DNA from: Streptomyces vietnamensis | Lineage (GTDB): Bacteria > Actinomycetota > Actinomycetes > Streptomycetales > Streptomycetaceae | Assembly: GCF_000830005.1 (NCBI RefSeq) | Contig: NZ_CP010407.1 | Coordinates: 4,259,001 to 4,323,000, forward strand | Direction: 5' to 3' | Length of the DNA: 64,000 bases | Shown: piece after piece, positions 8,009-17,621 of the stretch | Layout of the letters: every line of letters begins with the position of its first letter | Numbering within the stretch: the first letter of the stretch is position 1 | Translations under genes and position numbers: made by a program | Notes under the pieces: generated by a model | Told to the model about the DNA's origin: nothing | Seen by the model: only the letters and a program-made list of their open reading frames with translations | Database searches by the model: none

Positions 8009-8037
8009 ATGAGCGCCGAGCTGGGCTCGGCGCTCAT
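8009..8037 (-). terminator. Terminator of the pseudokinase-murJ unit
   Basis: A perfect 13-bp stem (8009-8021 with 8025-8037) with a TGG loop lies 20 nt beyond the stop of the minus-strand pseudokinase gene. Confidence 0.85.
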
Positions 8038-8056
8038 GGGTGGTGCGAGGGGGTGA

Positions 8057-9781
8057 CTACGAGGCGGTCCCCTGGAAGGACACGTTCGTGATGGCCTGCT
8101 TGTAGCCGGCTCCGAAGTACTGGTCACCCTCGGCGTACGGCGCGGCCGTCAGCCAGAGGAGCACGTAGCGCGTCTTGACCGGCGTCTTGGTCTCCGGCTT
8201 CGCCGTCGTGCCCGAGGTCTCGACCGTGGCGATCCGCTTCATCGACTCCACGGAACCCGAGGGCGTCAGCGAGTCCGCCGCGTACAGGGTGATCGCCGTC
8301 TTCGGACCGCCGTAGCGGAGCGCTATGGACGCCGACGTCACGTTCTGCTCGCTGCCCAGGTCGTAGACGATGCCGACGCCCTGCTTGTAGGGAGCGAGGA
8401 CAGGGCCGTCCTGGAAGGTCCTGGTGCGCCAGTACGTGGAGCTGTCGCTGTCGTACGTGCTGGCGACCTCGCTCGCGTCCTGCGCCCTGCCGTCGGGGGC
8501 GTACTCCTCGGCACCTTCGACGGCGAGCGGCTTCGGCGGCTTGGGCTTCTCGTCGTCGAGCGTCGGTTGGACGTTCTTCGGCTCGTCCTTGCCCTCCGGG
8601 GCGAGGAGGCGGTCCGCGATCTGCCAGCTGCCGAGGCCGAGGGCGGCGATGAGGAGGGCCGAGACGGCCCACTTCAGGGCCTTGCCCGTGCGGCTCTGCA
8701 GCGGGGGCGGCGGGACGACGACCGGCTGGGTGACCACGGGGCGCGGCTGGGGGCGGCCGTAGGTGCCCTGCTGGTACGTCGTGTGCTGGTACTCGGGCGG
8801 GGCGGTGAACTCCGGCTCCGGCGGCCGGACGCGGGGCATCGCCGCCACGGCCTTGGCCAGTTCGTCCGGAGTGGTGCAGGGCGGCTCCTGCCGCGAGGCG
8901 GTGGCCCCGTCGTTGGCGAGGGCGCGCATGGCGATCTCGGAGAGGCCGCGGTGGACGCCCGCGCGGACCTGGTCCGGCGGGAGCAGCCCGACGCCCTTGG
9001 GGAGGCCGGAGAGGCCGTGGGCGTCGTTCTCGTACGGCCAGCGCTGGGTGAGCGCGGCGTACAGCAGGGCGCCGATGGCCTCGGTGTCGGTGCGCTGCGG
9101 ACGCTCGGCGGTGATGCCGCGCAGGGCGGCGTTCACGGCCAGGCCGCGGATCCGGTACTGGCCGGTGGAGCTGCGCAGGACGGCGCTCGGGGTCAGCCGG
9201 AGGTGCGCGAGGCCCTCGCGGTGGGCGGCGGCCATGGCCTGGGAGACCTGGCTGACGAGCTGGTACGCGTCGTGGGGTTGCAGGGGGCCGTCCGCGAGCA
9301 GCGCGGTCAGCTCGGTGGAGTCGGGAAGCCACTCGTGCACGACGTACACGAGGTCGTTCTCCTCGACGGCGTCGAGGACCTGGACGAACCGGGGGTCGCC
9401 GAGGAGGGCCGAGGAGCGGGCCGCGGCCAGGACCGACCGGGCTCTGGGGTGGTCGGCCGGCAGCAGGTGGACCCCGACGGCACGACGCAGTTTCTCGTCG
9501 ACGGCACGCCAGCTGCTGAACCCGTCCAGACGGGTGACGCACTCCTCCAGGCGGTAGCGTCTGGCCAGTTTGTGGCCGCTGTGCAGTTCGGGTGCCGTGA
9601 TGGAGGGCTGTTCGCCGCTCTGTCGTTCGACCGCCTTGTTCTCCGTGGCCTCGGCGGTCTTCTCCGCCGTCTTCTGCTCTTCCGCCACCCCGTCGGTCGC
9701 GGCCGTGTCCGCCTTGGCGGTCAGCGGGTCGTCACCGCTGTTGTCGGCCACGTCGACGGCAGCCGTGCTACGTTCCGCCAC
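8057..9781 (-). CDS. Membrane pseudokinase with C-terminal discoidin-like domain (MurJ partner)
   Basis: Protein of 574 aa with a degenerate Ser/Thr-kinase fold, one membrane helix (KWAVSALLIAALGLGSWQIADRLL) and an extracellular beta-rich domain like F5/8C. The kinase catalytic loop reads AHLRLTPSAVL where HRDLKPSN is expected and the DFG motif is replaced by IRGLAVNA, so it should not phosphorylate. In mycobacteria such a pseudokinase is fused to MviN/MurJ and controls lipid II flipping; here it is a separate gene just downstream of murJ, so the same role is inferred. GTG 9781 is chosen over GTG 9841, which has no ribosome-binding site. Confidence 0.8.
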   Translation of the reverse strand: MAERSTAAVDVADNSGDDPLTAKADTAATDGVAEEQKTAEKTAEATENKAVERQSGEQPSITAPELHSGHKLARRYRLEECVTRLDGFSSWRAVDEKLRRAVGVHLLPADHPRARSVLAAARSSALLGDPRFVQVLDAVEENDLVYVVHEWLPDSTELTALLADGPLQPHDAYQLVSQVSQAMAAAHREGLAHLRLTPSAVLRSSTGQYRIRGLAVNAALRGITAERPQRTDTEAIGALLYAALTQRWPYENDAHGLSGLPKGVGLLPPDQVRAGVHRGLSEIAMRALANDGATASRQEPPCTTPDELAKAVAAMPRVRPPEPEFTAPPEYQHTTYQQGTYGRPQPRPVVTQPVVVPPPPLQSRTGKALKWAVSALLIAALGLGSWQIADRLLAPEGKDEPKNVQPTLDDEKPKPPKPLAVEGAEEYAPDGRAQDASEVASTYDSDSSTYWRTRTFQDGPVLAPYKQGVGIVYDLGSEQNVTSASIALRYGGPKTAITLYAADSLTPSGSVESMKRIATVETSGTTAKPETKTPVKTRYVLLWLTAAPYAEGDQYFGAGYKQAITNVSFQGTAS

Positions 9782-9898
9782 CGTCGTTCCTGCCTCCCCA
9801 TCCGTTGCGCCACATCCAACAGCCAAGCCAATTGTGCCCACAGTCGGACGCTATGCACGACACGCGGTTCCCGCCGATGGTTGTGCGGAACCGACGGT

Positions 9899-12121
9899 TC
9901 AGCGTCCCAGACGTCCCCGGACCATACCGACCAGGGTGTTCAGTTCCGCGATCCGCATGCGCTTCGCCGCGACGAAGAAGACGCCGAGGAGCACCACCCC
10001 GCCGACCAGCAGGGCGACGAGCGAGCCGAGCGCGCCCTCGCCGAGGAGCTTCAGCAGGCCGAAACCGACGGCACCGGCCACGATCGCGGCGGGCACGGAG
10101 GCCATGCAGAGGCGCGCGTAGGTGCGCATCACATGGGTGCCGTCCAGGTCGCCGCCCAGGCGCTTGCGGAGCCGGCGCCACGCGATGCCGACGCCGACGG
10201 CGTAGGCGAGTCCGTACGAGGCGGCCATGCCGACGACGGCCCACTGGGCGGGCAGCACGACGTAGCAGACCGCCGAGGCGGCCGCGTTGACGGCGGCGAC
10301 GATCACCGTGTTGTAGAAGGGCGTCCGGGTGTCCTCGTAGGCGTAGAAGCCGCGGAGCACGACGTACTGGACGGAGTAGGGGATCAGGCCGAGGCCGAAG
10401 GCCATCAGGATGAAGCCCATGCCCTGGGCGGCCTCGACGCCGCTGGAGGCGTAGAGCAGGGTGCACATCGGGACGCCGAGCGCCAGGAAGGCGAAGGAGA
10501 CCGGGACGATCGCGACGGCCGAGTTCCGCAGGCCCTGCGAGATGTCGTCCCGGACGGCGCCGGGGTCGTCGTCGTGGGCGGCGCGGGAGATCCGCGGCAG
10601 CAGCGCGGCCATCACGGAGACCGTGATGATGGCCTGCGGCATGCCCCAGATCAGCTGGGCGTTCGAGTAGGCGAGGAAGCCGGCACCGTTCTTCCCGGAC
10701 TCCTCACCGGCGGCGGTGGCGAGCTGGGTGACGACCAGGACGCCCGCCTGGTTGGCGAGGACGAAGAGGACGGTCCACTTGGCCAGCTTGACCGTCTTGC
10801 CGAGCCCGTGGCCCTTCCAGTCGAAGCGGGGCCGGAAGCGGAAGCCCGTCTCGCGCAGGTACGGGATCATCGCCAGGGCCTGGACGACGAGGCCGAGCAG
10901 GGTGCCGATGCCGAGCAGTCGGACGCCCTCGTCAGGAATGGTCTCCACGCCCATGTGGGACTCGGCGGAGGTGCCGTAGACCCAGATGAACAGGCCGAAG
11001 GTGACGATCATGACGATGTTGTTGAGGACCGGGGTCCACATCATCGCGCCGAACTTGCCGCGGGCGTTGAGGATCTGCCCCATCACCACGTGCACGCCCA
11101 TGAAGAAGATCGTGGGCAGGCAGTAGCGGGCGAAGGTCACGGCCACGCTGTTCGCCGCGGCGTCGTCGGCGATCGTGTTCGACATCAGCCGGATCAGCAG
11201 CGGCGCCGCGAAGACGGCCAGGGCCACGATGAGGCCGAGCGCCACCATGACCAGGGTCAGCAGGCGGTTGGCATAGGCCTCGCCGCCGTCCTCGTCGTTC
11301 TTCATCGAGCGGACGAGCTGGGGGACGAAGACCGAGTTGAGGCCGCCGCCGACGGTGAGGATGTAGATCATCGTCGGCAGGGTGTAGGCGATGGTGAAGG
11401 TGTCACCGAGCAGGGCGGCGCCGAGCGCACCGGTGATCACCAGGCTGCGGACGAAGCCGGTCAGCCGGGAGACCAGGGTGCCGGCCGCCATCACCGCGCT
11501 CGACTTCAGCAGCCCGGAGGCACGGCCCGCCTTCTTGGGGGCGGGCGCGGGCAGCGGGTCCGGCTCCGGGGCGGGCGGGGGCACCTGGCCGGGCGCCTGC
11601 TGGTCCCGGTAGAGGTGCGCGAACGCGTCCGGCTCGGGCGTCTCCTCGCCGGCGTGGGTCACCAGGTCGTCGACCCCGGTGAACTGGACCGTGCGGGCGT
11701 CGTCGCCGTACGGCAGGTGGCGCGAGGGGCCGTCCGGCTCGGGCGCCGGGGTCTGCGCCCACACCCGGGGGTCGGGGGCGTGCTGCGGCGTGGCCGGCTG
11801 CTGGTAGAGCGCGTGGGGGTCCTGGTAGGTGCCGGGCGGGGGCGGCGGGTGCGCGGCGCGGTCGTAGAGCGCCTCGGTCACCGGGTCCTGCGCGGACATG
11901 TCCTGGGCCAGGTACGGGTCGTGGGCGTAGGCGTCCTGGACGTAGGGGTCCTGGGCGTACGGGCTCTGCGCGTAGGGGTCCTGTCCCTGCGGGCCAGGGG
12001 CGCCCTGCTGCGGGGGCTGCACCGGCGGGTGGCCGGCACCGGGAGGCACCGCGGGCGTCCCACCGGACGGCGCCGGGCCGCCCGCGCCCTGGCCGCGGTC
12101 ACCGTCGTACGGCGCGTTCAT
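9899..12121 (-). CDS. murJ: Lipid II flippase MurJ (MviN family)
   Basis: Integral membrane protein of 740 aa predicted to flip lipid II across the membrane for peptidoglycan synthesis. About 200 N-terminal residues are cytoplasmic and rich in Pro, Tyr and Gln, with repeats around YAQDPY. The MurJ core begins near SSAVMAAGTLVSRLTGFVRS and holds about 14 membrane helices, including VGGGLNSVFVPQL and NARGKFGAMMWTPVLNN. The long N-terminal tail is typical of actinobacterial MurJ and may bind regulators. It lies in a minus-strand run with the large membrane protein upstream and the pseudokinase downstream, which suggests an operon. Confidence 0.9.
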   Translation of the reverse strand: MNAPYDGDRGQGAGGPAPSGGTPAVPPGAGHPPVQPPQQGAPGPQGQDPYAQSPYAQDPYVQDAYAHDPYLAQDMSAQDPVTEALYDRAAHPPPPPGTYQDPHALYQQPATPQHAPDPRVWAQTPAPEPDGPSRHLPYGDDARTVQFTGVDDLVTHAGEETPEPDAFAHLYRDQQAPGQVPPPAPEPDPLPAPAPKKAGRASGLLKSSAVMAAGTLVSRLTGFVRSLVITGALGAALLGDTFTIAYTLPTMIYILTVGGGLNSVFVPQLVRSMKNDEDGGEAYANRLLTLVMVALGLIVALAVFAAPLLIRLMSNTIADDAAANSVAVTFARYCLPTIFFMGVHVVMGQILNARGKFGAMMWTPVLNNIVMIVTFGLFIWVYGTSAESHMGVETIPDEGVRLLGIGTLLGLVVQALAMIPYLRETGFRFRPRFDWKGHGLGKTVKLAKWTVLFVLANQAGVLVVTQLATAAGEESGKNGAGFLAYSNAQLIWGMPQAIITVSVMAALLPRISRAAHDDDPGAVRDDISQGLRNSAVAIVPVSFAFLALGVPMCTLLYASSGVEAAQGMGFILMAFGLGLIPYSVQYVVLRGFYAYEDTRTPFYNTVIVAAVNAAASAVCYVVLPAQWAVVGMAASYGLAYAVGVGIAWRRLRKRLGGDLDGTHVMRTYARLCMASVPAAIVAGAVGFGLLKLLGEGALGSLVALLVGGVVLLGVFFVAAKRMRIAELNTLVGMVRGRLGR

Positions 12122-12166
12122 GGTTACCCCACCTCATCGTCCCCGGCCGACCGGCCACGACATCGC

Positions 12167-14620
12167 TCAACGGTCCACTTTCTCACCCGGGCCCGACGGG
12201 CCGCCGCTTTCGGACCCGGTGTCCGGTGTGTCCGGTGTCGGGTCACTCGGCTGCACGGGTTCGTTCCCGCCGGGTTCCTCCTCGCCCGGAGCGTCCTGGC
12301 CGGGCTCGTCCTGGCCGGGCTCCGAAGCGGGGTCTTCCTCGACCGTGCCGTCCTCGGCCGCCTCGGCCTCGGCGTTCCGTGCCGCCACCCGCTTGCGCTG
12401 GCTGTACATGCGGATGCCGGCGAGGACGAGGAGGAGGACACCGCCCGCGATCACGAGCATCACCGTGGGAGTGATCTCGGAGACCCGCACGGTGAAGTTC
12501 ATCGGCTGCCCGTACGGGGTGCCGTCCTGGGTGTAGAGCTGGGCCGTCATCGGCACCTGGCCGTTGACGTTGGCCGAGGCGGTGAACTTCACCGACTGGC
12601 TGTGTCCGCCGCCGACCTTCACCGGGAGCTCGGCCGAACCCTCGCCGTTCAGCTCCAGCCGGTTCTTGTTGGCGGAGGTGAGGCGCAGCACCAGGTCGTC
12701 CACGTCCTGGAGCAGCTTGTTCTGGACGGTCACGGGGATCGTCGCGCTGCGGCCGGAGAGCGTGAGGTCCGACTTGTCGACCAGCTGGACGCCCTTGGTG
12801 AGGGTCTGCAGATAGTCCAGGACGTTGTTCCGGTAGATCGCGGCCGCTCGGGCCTCGCCACGCCAGGAGGTCGACATCTCGCGGTCGATCGCGTTGCCGA
12901 ACGGCGTCACGACGCGTTCCGGCTGGGTCAGGACGACCTTGAAGTCGTCCAGCTCGTCCCGCGTGGTCTTCATGTCACGGAAGGCCTGGACCGGGAGCTC
13001 CCGGTCGCGGAGCTTCTTCGGGTAGCGGGAGCTGCTCGGCACCGCGGTGGAGGCGTCCGGGTCGGGCTTGGCCGCGGCGGCCGCGAGGAGGTCGGTCGGC
13101 TGCGTCCAGCGCTTGCCGGAGAGGCCCTCCAGGGCGGTCGCCATGGACTGGGCCTGGGCGACGCTCGGCATCCGCTGCGGGGCGACCACGATGCTGCGCT
13201 GGTCCTCCGGCTGCTCCAGGGTGATCGCGAGGGACTGGGCGAGGAACCCCTGGACCGCGAGCGTGGAGTTCTCCGCGCGGACCATGTCCCCTTCGAAGGC
13301 GGTGGACAGGAGCGCGTCGCTCACCACGGCCGTGGTGCTGCCGTTGCCGAGCGGGCGGGCGGCCGTGGGCGTGTAGGGGAGGTCGTCGCGGACGCTGTCG
13401 CTGCGGGCGATCACCTTGTCGGCGCCGGCCGAGGTCGCGACCGCCACGATGGAGGGGTCGACGGCTCCGTCGGCGGGCCAGGCGAAGTCGGTGGACGCCG
13501 GCACGTGGAGGACGGTCTCGACCGTCATGCCCGCCAGGGCGGTCGCCGACTGGAGGTGTCCGAGGGAGCCGGGCACGTCCTTGCCCCGATGGGCCAGGGA
13601 GGCCAGGTCGGGGTCGGCGAAGGGAAGGGCGACGACCTTGTGTCCCTGGACCGCCTTCTCCAGCGCGTCCAGCCACCGCTCGGCGACGGCCTGGTTCCTG
13701 CCGGGGACGTCCCGGTCGCCGTCCTTGACGCGGTAGCCGTTCGCCATCGCGTCGACGGAGGCCAGCAGGTCCGGGTCGACCACCCAGGTGACCGGAAGGT
13801 CCTTGCCCAGTGCGACCAGCTGGTCCAGGCGCCCGCCCGGACGCAGCTCGGCCGCCAGGTCGTCGTTCTCGAAGACCGGGGTCTGCTGGTCGTCCGTGGC
13901 CGTCTCCGCCGAGACGTGCGCCGAGGCGATCAGCGGCCAGAGGTAGGTGAGCTGGGTCTTCTTCTCGGCGGCCTCGGGCTCGTACGGCAGGAAGGTCCGC
14001 TCGATGCCGAGCACCCGGTCGTACTGCCGGTCCGAGGTCTGCCCGGTGAGGGAGACGCCCAGCTGGTAGACGCCCTCCTCGTCGAGCCCGAGCTCGGAGA
14101 CGGGCACGGACAGGGAGAAGTCCGCGCTGAGACCGGCGCCGAGCCGGGGGATCTTGACGGTGGGGGCGTCTTCGAGGGGTGCGGGGTCGCTGTCGTTCCG
14201 GAAACCGGTGCGCCCCGTGACCTGCTCGATCTCGCTGCGGCTCGTCATCCTCGGTCCGACGCGCAGGTTCACGGTCGCGTCGGTGACGGTCTTCTTGCCC
14301 CGGTTGGTCACCGTGCCGGTGACGGTGACGGTGTCCCCCTCGACCGGCGCGCTCGGGGTCAGCGTGTCGAGCGACACATCGACGGTCCTGGAGCCGGTGG
14401 CGTCCTCGGCGACCGCCGGGGAGGCGACGACCGGGGCCTGGAGCAGGCCGGCGAGGAGCGGCGCCCCGAAGGCGACGGTGATCGTGCGCCGCAGCCATCG
14501 GCGGGCAGGTGAGGGACCGGTTCCCTGGATGTCTGCCGCCTCGGCCACGCGTTCGCCCGTCCTCGTCGTTGTCTCTGGTACCAGTGGTGTCGGTGGTTCC
14601 CGGTTGCTGTGTCCAGGCAT
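12167..14620 (-). CDS. Large exported membrane-anchored protein of the murJ cluster (DUF6049-like)
   Basis: Protein of about 817 aa with a twin-Arg/hydrophobic signal segment (RRWLRRTITVAFGAPLLAGL), a long extracellular region, one C-terminal membrane helix (VMLVIAGGVLLLVLAGIRMY) and a short acidic, Pro-rich cytoplasmic tail. Beta-sandwich-like segments occur at both ends of the extracellular part. This gene is always found between cca and murJ in Streptomyces, but its role is not known to me; a task in envelope assembly is inferred from context. ATG 14620 is used; GTG 14548 is a good alternative. It is divergent from cca and sits 45 nt before murJ. Confidence 0.75.
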   Translation of the reverse strand: MPGHSNREPPTPLVPETTTRTGERVAEAADIQGTGPSPARRWLRRTITVAFGAPLLAGLLQAPVVASPAVAEDATGSRTVDVSLDTLTPSAPVEGDTVTVTGTVTNRGKKTVTDATVNLRVGPRMTSRSEIEQVTGRTGFRNDSDPAPLEDAPTVKIPRLGAGLSADFSLSVPVSELGLDEEGVYQLGVSLTGQTSDRQYDRVLGIERTFLPYEPEAAEKKTQLTYLWPLIASAHVSAETATDDQQTPVFENDDLAAELRPGGRLDQLVALGKDLPVTWVVDPDLLASVDAMANGYRVKDGDRDVPGRNQAVAERWLDALEKAVQGHKVVALPFADPDLASLAHRGKDVPGSLGHLQSATALAGMTVETVLHVPASTDFAWPADGAVDPSIVAVATSAGADKVIARSDSVRDDLPYTPTAARPLGNGSTTAVVSDALLSTAFEGDMVRAENSTLAVQGFLAQSLAITLEQPEDQRSIVVAPQRMPSVAQAQSMATALEGLSGKRWTQPTDLLAAAAAKPDPDASTAVPSSSRYPKKLRDRELPVQAFRDMKTTRDELDDFKVVLTQPERVVTPFGNAIDREMSTSWRGEARAAAIYRNNVLDYLQTLTKGVQLVDKSDLTLSGRSATIPVTVQNKLLQDVDDLVLRLTSANKNRLELNGEGSAELPVKVGGGHSQSVKFTASANVNGQVPMTAQLYTQDGTPYGQPMNFTVRVSEITPTVMLVIAGGVLLLVLAGIRMYSQRKRVAARNAEAEAAEDGTVEEDPASEPGQDEPGQDAPGEEEPGGNEPVQPSDPTPDTPDTGSESGGPSGPGEKVDR

Positions 14621-14748
14621 GGTAACGATGCACGCTGGGGGCAAGTGCCGGGGAGTGCTCCAGCCGATCTTCGACCGGGCCGCCGGGCGCCTCGCCCCCG
14701 GGAAAACGAGGACGTCGCGGTGAGCCGGGGCACGTACCCTTTTCTGTT

Positions 14749-16191
14749 GTGCCGAACGCCAACGAAGACACCCCGACTGCACTGAGCCAGGTGCAACGCC
14801 GCGCGGTCAGTGAACTGCTGCGTGTGTCCCCTGTCGCCGACGACCTCGCCCGCCGTTTCCAGGAGGCCGGGTTCAGCCTCGCGCTGGTCGGCGGCTCGGT
14901 GCGGGACGCCTTGCTCGGCCGGCTCGGCAACGACCTGGACTTCACCACCGACGCCCGCCCCGAGGACGTACTGAAGATCGTCCGTCCGTGGGCCGACGCG
15001 GTGTGGGAGGTCGGCATCGCCTTCGGGACCGTCGGCTCCCAGAAGGAGGGCTACCAGATCGAGGTGACCACGTACCGCTCGGAGGCGTACGACCGGACCT
15101 CCCGGAAGCCCGAGGTCTCCTACGGCGACTCCATCGACGAGGACCTCGTCCGGCGTGACTTCACCGTCAACGCGATGGCCGTGGCCCTCCCCGAGAAGGA
15201 GTTCATCGACCCGTACGGCGGTCTCGAGGACCTCGCCGCCCGGGTTCTGCGCACGCCGGGCACGCCGGAGGAGTCCTTCTCCGACGACCCCCTGCGGATG
15301 ATGCGGGCCGCGCGGTTCGCCGCCCAGCTGGACTTCGAGGTCGCCCCCGAGGTCGTGGCGGCGATGAAGGAGATGGCGGGCCGGATCGAGATCGTCTCCG
15401 CCGAGCGCGTCCGTGAGGAACTCAACAAGCTGCTGCTCTCGGCGCACCCCCGGAAGGGCCTCGGGCTCCTCGTGGACACGGGCCTCGCCGAGCACGTGCT
15501 CCCCGAGCTGCCGGCGCTGCGCCTGGAGAGCGATGAGCACCACCGGCACAAGGACGTCTACGAGCACTCGCTGACCGTGCTCGACCAGGCGATCGACCTG
15601 GAGGAGGACGGCCCCGACCTGGTGCTGCGTCTCGCTGCCCTGCTCCATGACATCGGCAAGCCGCGCACCCGTCGCTTCGAGAAGGACGGGCGGGTCTCGT
15701 TCCACCACCACGAGGTGGTCGGCGCGAAGATGACCAAGAAGCGCATGACCGCGCTCAAGTACTCCAACGAGATGATCAAGGACGTCTCGCGCCTCGTGGA
15801 GCTGCACCTCCGCTTCCACGGCTACGGAGACGGCGAGTGGACCGACTCGGCCGTGCGGCGCTACGTCCGTGACGCCGGGCCGCTGCTCTCGCGGCTGCAC
15901 AAGCTGACCCGCTCGGACTGCACCACGCGGAACAAGCGCAAGGCGGCAGCGCTCTCCCGGACCTATGACGGCCTGGAGGACCGCATCGCCCAGCTCCAGG
16001 AGCAGGAGGAGCTGGACGCGATCCGCCCCGACCTCGACGGCAACCAGATCCAGGAGATCCTGGGCATCGGGCCGGGGCCGGCCATCGGCCAGGCATACAA
16101 GTTCCTGCTCGAGCTCCGGCTGGAGAACGGGCCGATGGAGCACGACCAGGCCGTCGCCGCGCTCAAGGAGTGGTGGGCCGCGCGCGACTGA
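14749..16191 (+). CDS. cca: CCA tRNA nucleotidyltransferase
   Basis: Class II nucleotidyltransferase of 480 aa that adds or repairs the 3'-CCA end of tRNAs. The catalytic head is visible near residues 44-65 as LVGGSVRDALLGR followed by NDLDFTTDA with the paired carboxylates. The tRNA-binding arm contains DDPLRMMRAARFAAQLDF. A C-terminal HD phosphohydrolase domain shows LLHDIGKPRTR and HHHEVVGA, the usual actinobacterial arrangement. The start is GTG 14749. Its promoter shares the 128-bp gap with the divergent envelope-protein gene. Confidence 0.93.
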   Translation: MPNANEDTPTALSQVQRRAVSELLRVSPVADDLARRFQEAGFSLALVGGSVRDALLGRLGNDLDFTTDARPEDVLKIVRPWADAVWEVGIAFGTVGSQKEGYQIEVTTYRSEAYDRTSRKPEVSYGDSIDEDLVRRDFTVNAMAVALPEKEFIDPYGGLEDLAARVLRTPGTPEESFSDDPLRMMRAARFAAQLDFEVAPEVVAAMKEMAGRIEIVSAERVREELNKLLLSAHPRKGLGLLVDTGLAEHVLPELPALRLESDEHHRHKDVYEHSLTVLDQAIDLEEDGPDLVLRLAALLHDIGKPRTRRFEKDGRVSFHHHEVVGAKMTKKRMTALKYSNEMIKDVSRLVELHLRFHGYGDGEWTDSAVRRYVRDAGPLLSRLHKLTRSDCTTRNKRKAAALSRTYDGLEDRIAQLQEQEELDAIRPDLDGNQIQEILGIGPGPAIGQAYKFLLELRLENGPMEHDQAVAALKEWWAARD

Positions 16192-16218
16192 GCCGGGCCG
16201 ATGCCAGGGCGGGCCGAT

Positions 16219-16232
16219 GTTTCACGTGAAAC
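16219..16232. other. parS: parS site (perfect)
   Basis: GTTTCACGTGAAAC in the gap between the convergent cca and MFS genes. Confidence 0.97.
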
Positions 16233-16269
16233 GTGGAACGCGACCCGATCGACGCTCCGGAGGGGTGGT

Positions 16270-16283
16270 GTTTCACGTGAAAC
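16270..16283. other. parS: parS site (perfect)
   Basis: GTTTCACGTGAAAC, 51 bp from the previous site, ending one base before the MFS stop codon. Confidence 0.97.
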
Positions 16284-16284
16284 A

Positions 16285-17544
16285 TCACCCCTCCCGTCGT
16301 TCCCGGCGCAGGACCAGGGCGAGCGCCCCGTAGATCGCGGCCACCAGCACGACGAGTAGGGGCGACCGGCCGTCGGGCGGCAGCATCAGCGCCGCGACGC
16401 CCGCCGCGCCCACGAAGGCGACGTTGAACAGGACGTCGTAGAGCGAGAAGACCCGGCCCCGGTAGGAGTCGTCCACGGCCGTCTGGACCACCGTGTCCGT
16501 CGCGATCTTGGCCCCCTGGGTGATGAGCCCGAGGACGAAGGCGGCGACGAGGAAGGGGGTCGGGGTGAAGGGCAGGCCGAGCGCCGGTACGAGGACGGCG
16601 GCCGCAGCCGTGCACACGGTCATCCAGCCGAAAGGGCCGAAGCGTCCGACCGCCCAGGGGGAGAGGACGGCGGCAGCGAAGAAACCCGCGCCCGACGCGG
16701 CGACGGCGAGTCCGAGGAGGCCGATCCCCTCGGCATCCGTGGAGCTCCAGGCGTAGCGGCTGAGCATGAGCACGGTGACGAGCAGGGCGCCGTAGCAGAA
16801 GCGCATGACGGCCACCGTGGCGAGCGCGCGGGCGGCGGGCCGGCGCTCGGCGAGGTGGCGCAGCCCCGCGGCCAGACCCTGGGCCGTCGACTTCAGCGCC
16901 GAGACGAGGCGTTGCGGCACGAGGTCGGGGTCGGGGCCGAGGAGCTCCCGGGACATCCGCAGGGAGGCGAGGGCGGCGCAGAGATAGAGGACGGCGCCGA
17001 AGGCCACGACGACCGCGTCGGAGTTGTCGGCGAGGAGCCGGACCCCGAAGGCGAGCCCGCCGCCGAGGGTCGCGGCGAGGGTGCCGGCGGTGGGCGAGAC
17101 CGAGTTCGCCATGACGAGCCGCTCCTCGTCGACGACACGCGGCAGGCAGGCCGAGAGCCCCGCGAGGACGAAGCGGTTGACGGCGGTGACGGAGAGGGCG
17201 GAGGCGTAGAAGAGCCAGTCCGGTACGGAGGCGAGGACGAGGACGGTGGTCCCGCAGGCGAGCAGGGCGCGCAGGAGGTTCCCGTACAGGAAGACCTGGC
17301 GGCGCTGCCAGCGGTCGAGGAGCACTCCGGCGAAGGGTCCGACGAGCGAGTACGGGAGCAGGAGCACCGCCATGGCGGAGGCGATCGCGCCGGGGGAGGT
17401 CTGTTTCTCGGGGGAGAAGACGACGTACGTGGCCAGGGCCACCTGATAGACGCCGTCGGCGCACTGCGAGAGCAGCCGGACGGCGAGCAGGCGGCGGAAG
17501 TTCGCCAGGCGCAGGAGTACGCGCAGATCACGTACGACGGACAT
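16285..17544 (-). CDS. MFS transporter
   Basis: Major facilitator superfamily protein of 419 aa with about 12 hydrophobic segments. The cytoplasmic loop LLDRWQRRQVFLYGN between helices 2 and 3 matches the MFS signature (G-x-x-x-D-R-x-x-R-R). Sequence style fits drug/metabolite efflux proteins (MFS_3 / enterobactin-exporter-like), but the substrate is unknown. The N-terminus MSVVRDLRVLLRLANFRRLL is complete. The gene stands alone between the ino1 terminator and two parS sites. Confidence 0.85.
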   Translation of the reverse strand: MSVVRDLRVLLRLANFRRLLAVRLLSQCADGVYQVALATYVVFSPEKQTSPGAIASAMAVLLLPYSLVGPFAGVLLDRWQRRQVFLYGNLLRALLACGTTVLVLASVPDWLFYASALSVTAVNRFVLAGLSACLPRVVDEERLVMANSVSPTAGTLAATLGGGLAFGVRLLADNSDAVVVAFGAVLYLCAALASLRMSRELLGPDPDLVPQRLVSALKSTAQGLAAGLRHLAERRPAARALATVAVMRFCYGALLVTVLMLSRYAWSSTDAEGIGLLGLAVAASGAGFFAAAVLSPWAVGRFGPFGWMTVCTAAAAVLVPALGLPFTPTPFLVAAFVLGLITQGAKIATDTVVQTAVDDSYRGRVFSLYDVLFNVAFVGAAGVAALMLPPDGRSPLLVVLVAAIYGALALVLRRERREG

Positions 17545-17565
17545 GGCGCAAGACTCACATACGAA

Positions 17566-17597
17566 GAGGGCCCCCGGGCAGTGCCTCGGGGACCCTC
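17566..17597 (-). terminator. Terminator after ino1
   Basis: An 11-bp stem with one mismatch (17566-17576 with 17587-17597) lies 25 nt past the ino1 stop on the minus strand. Confidence 0.65.
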
Positions 17598-17621
17598 GAT
17601 CGACAAGCGTGGTGCGGCGCT

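Noticed and set aside
8567..14512. A 1981-codon plus-strand open frame
   Set aside because: It is antisense to the pseudokinase, murJ and the large membrane protein, has low-complexity Gly/Arg/Asp-rich sequence and no domain. It is a product of third-position GC bias.
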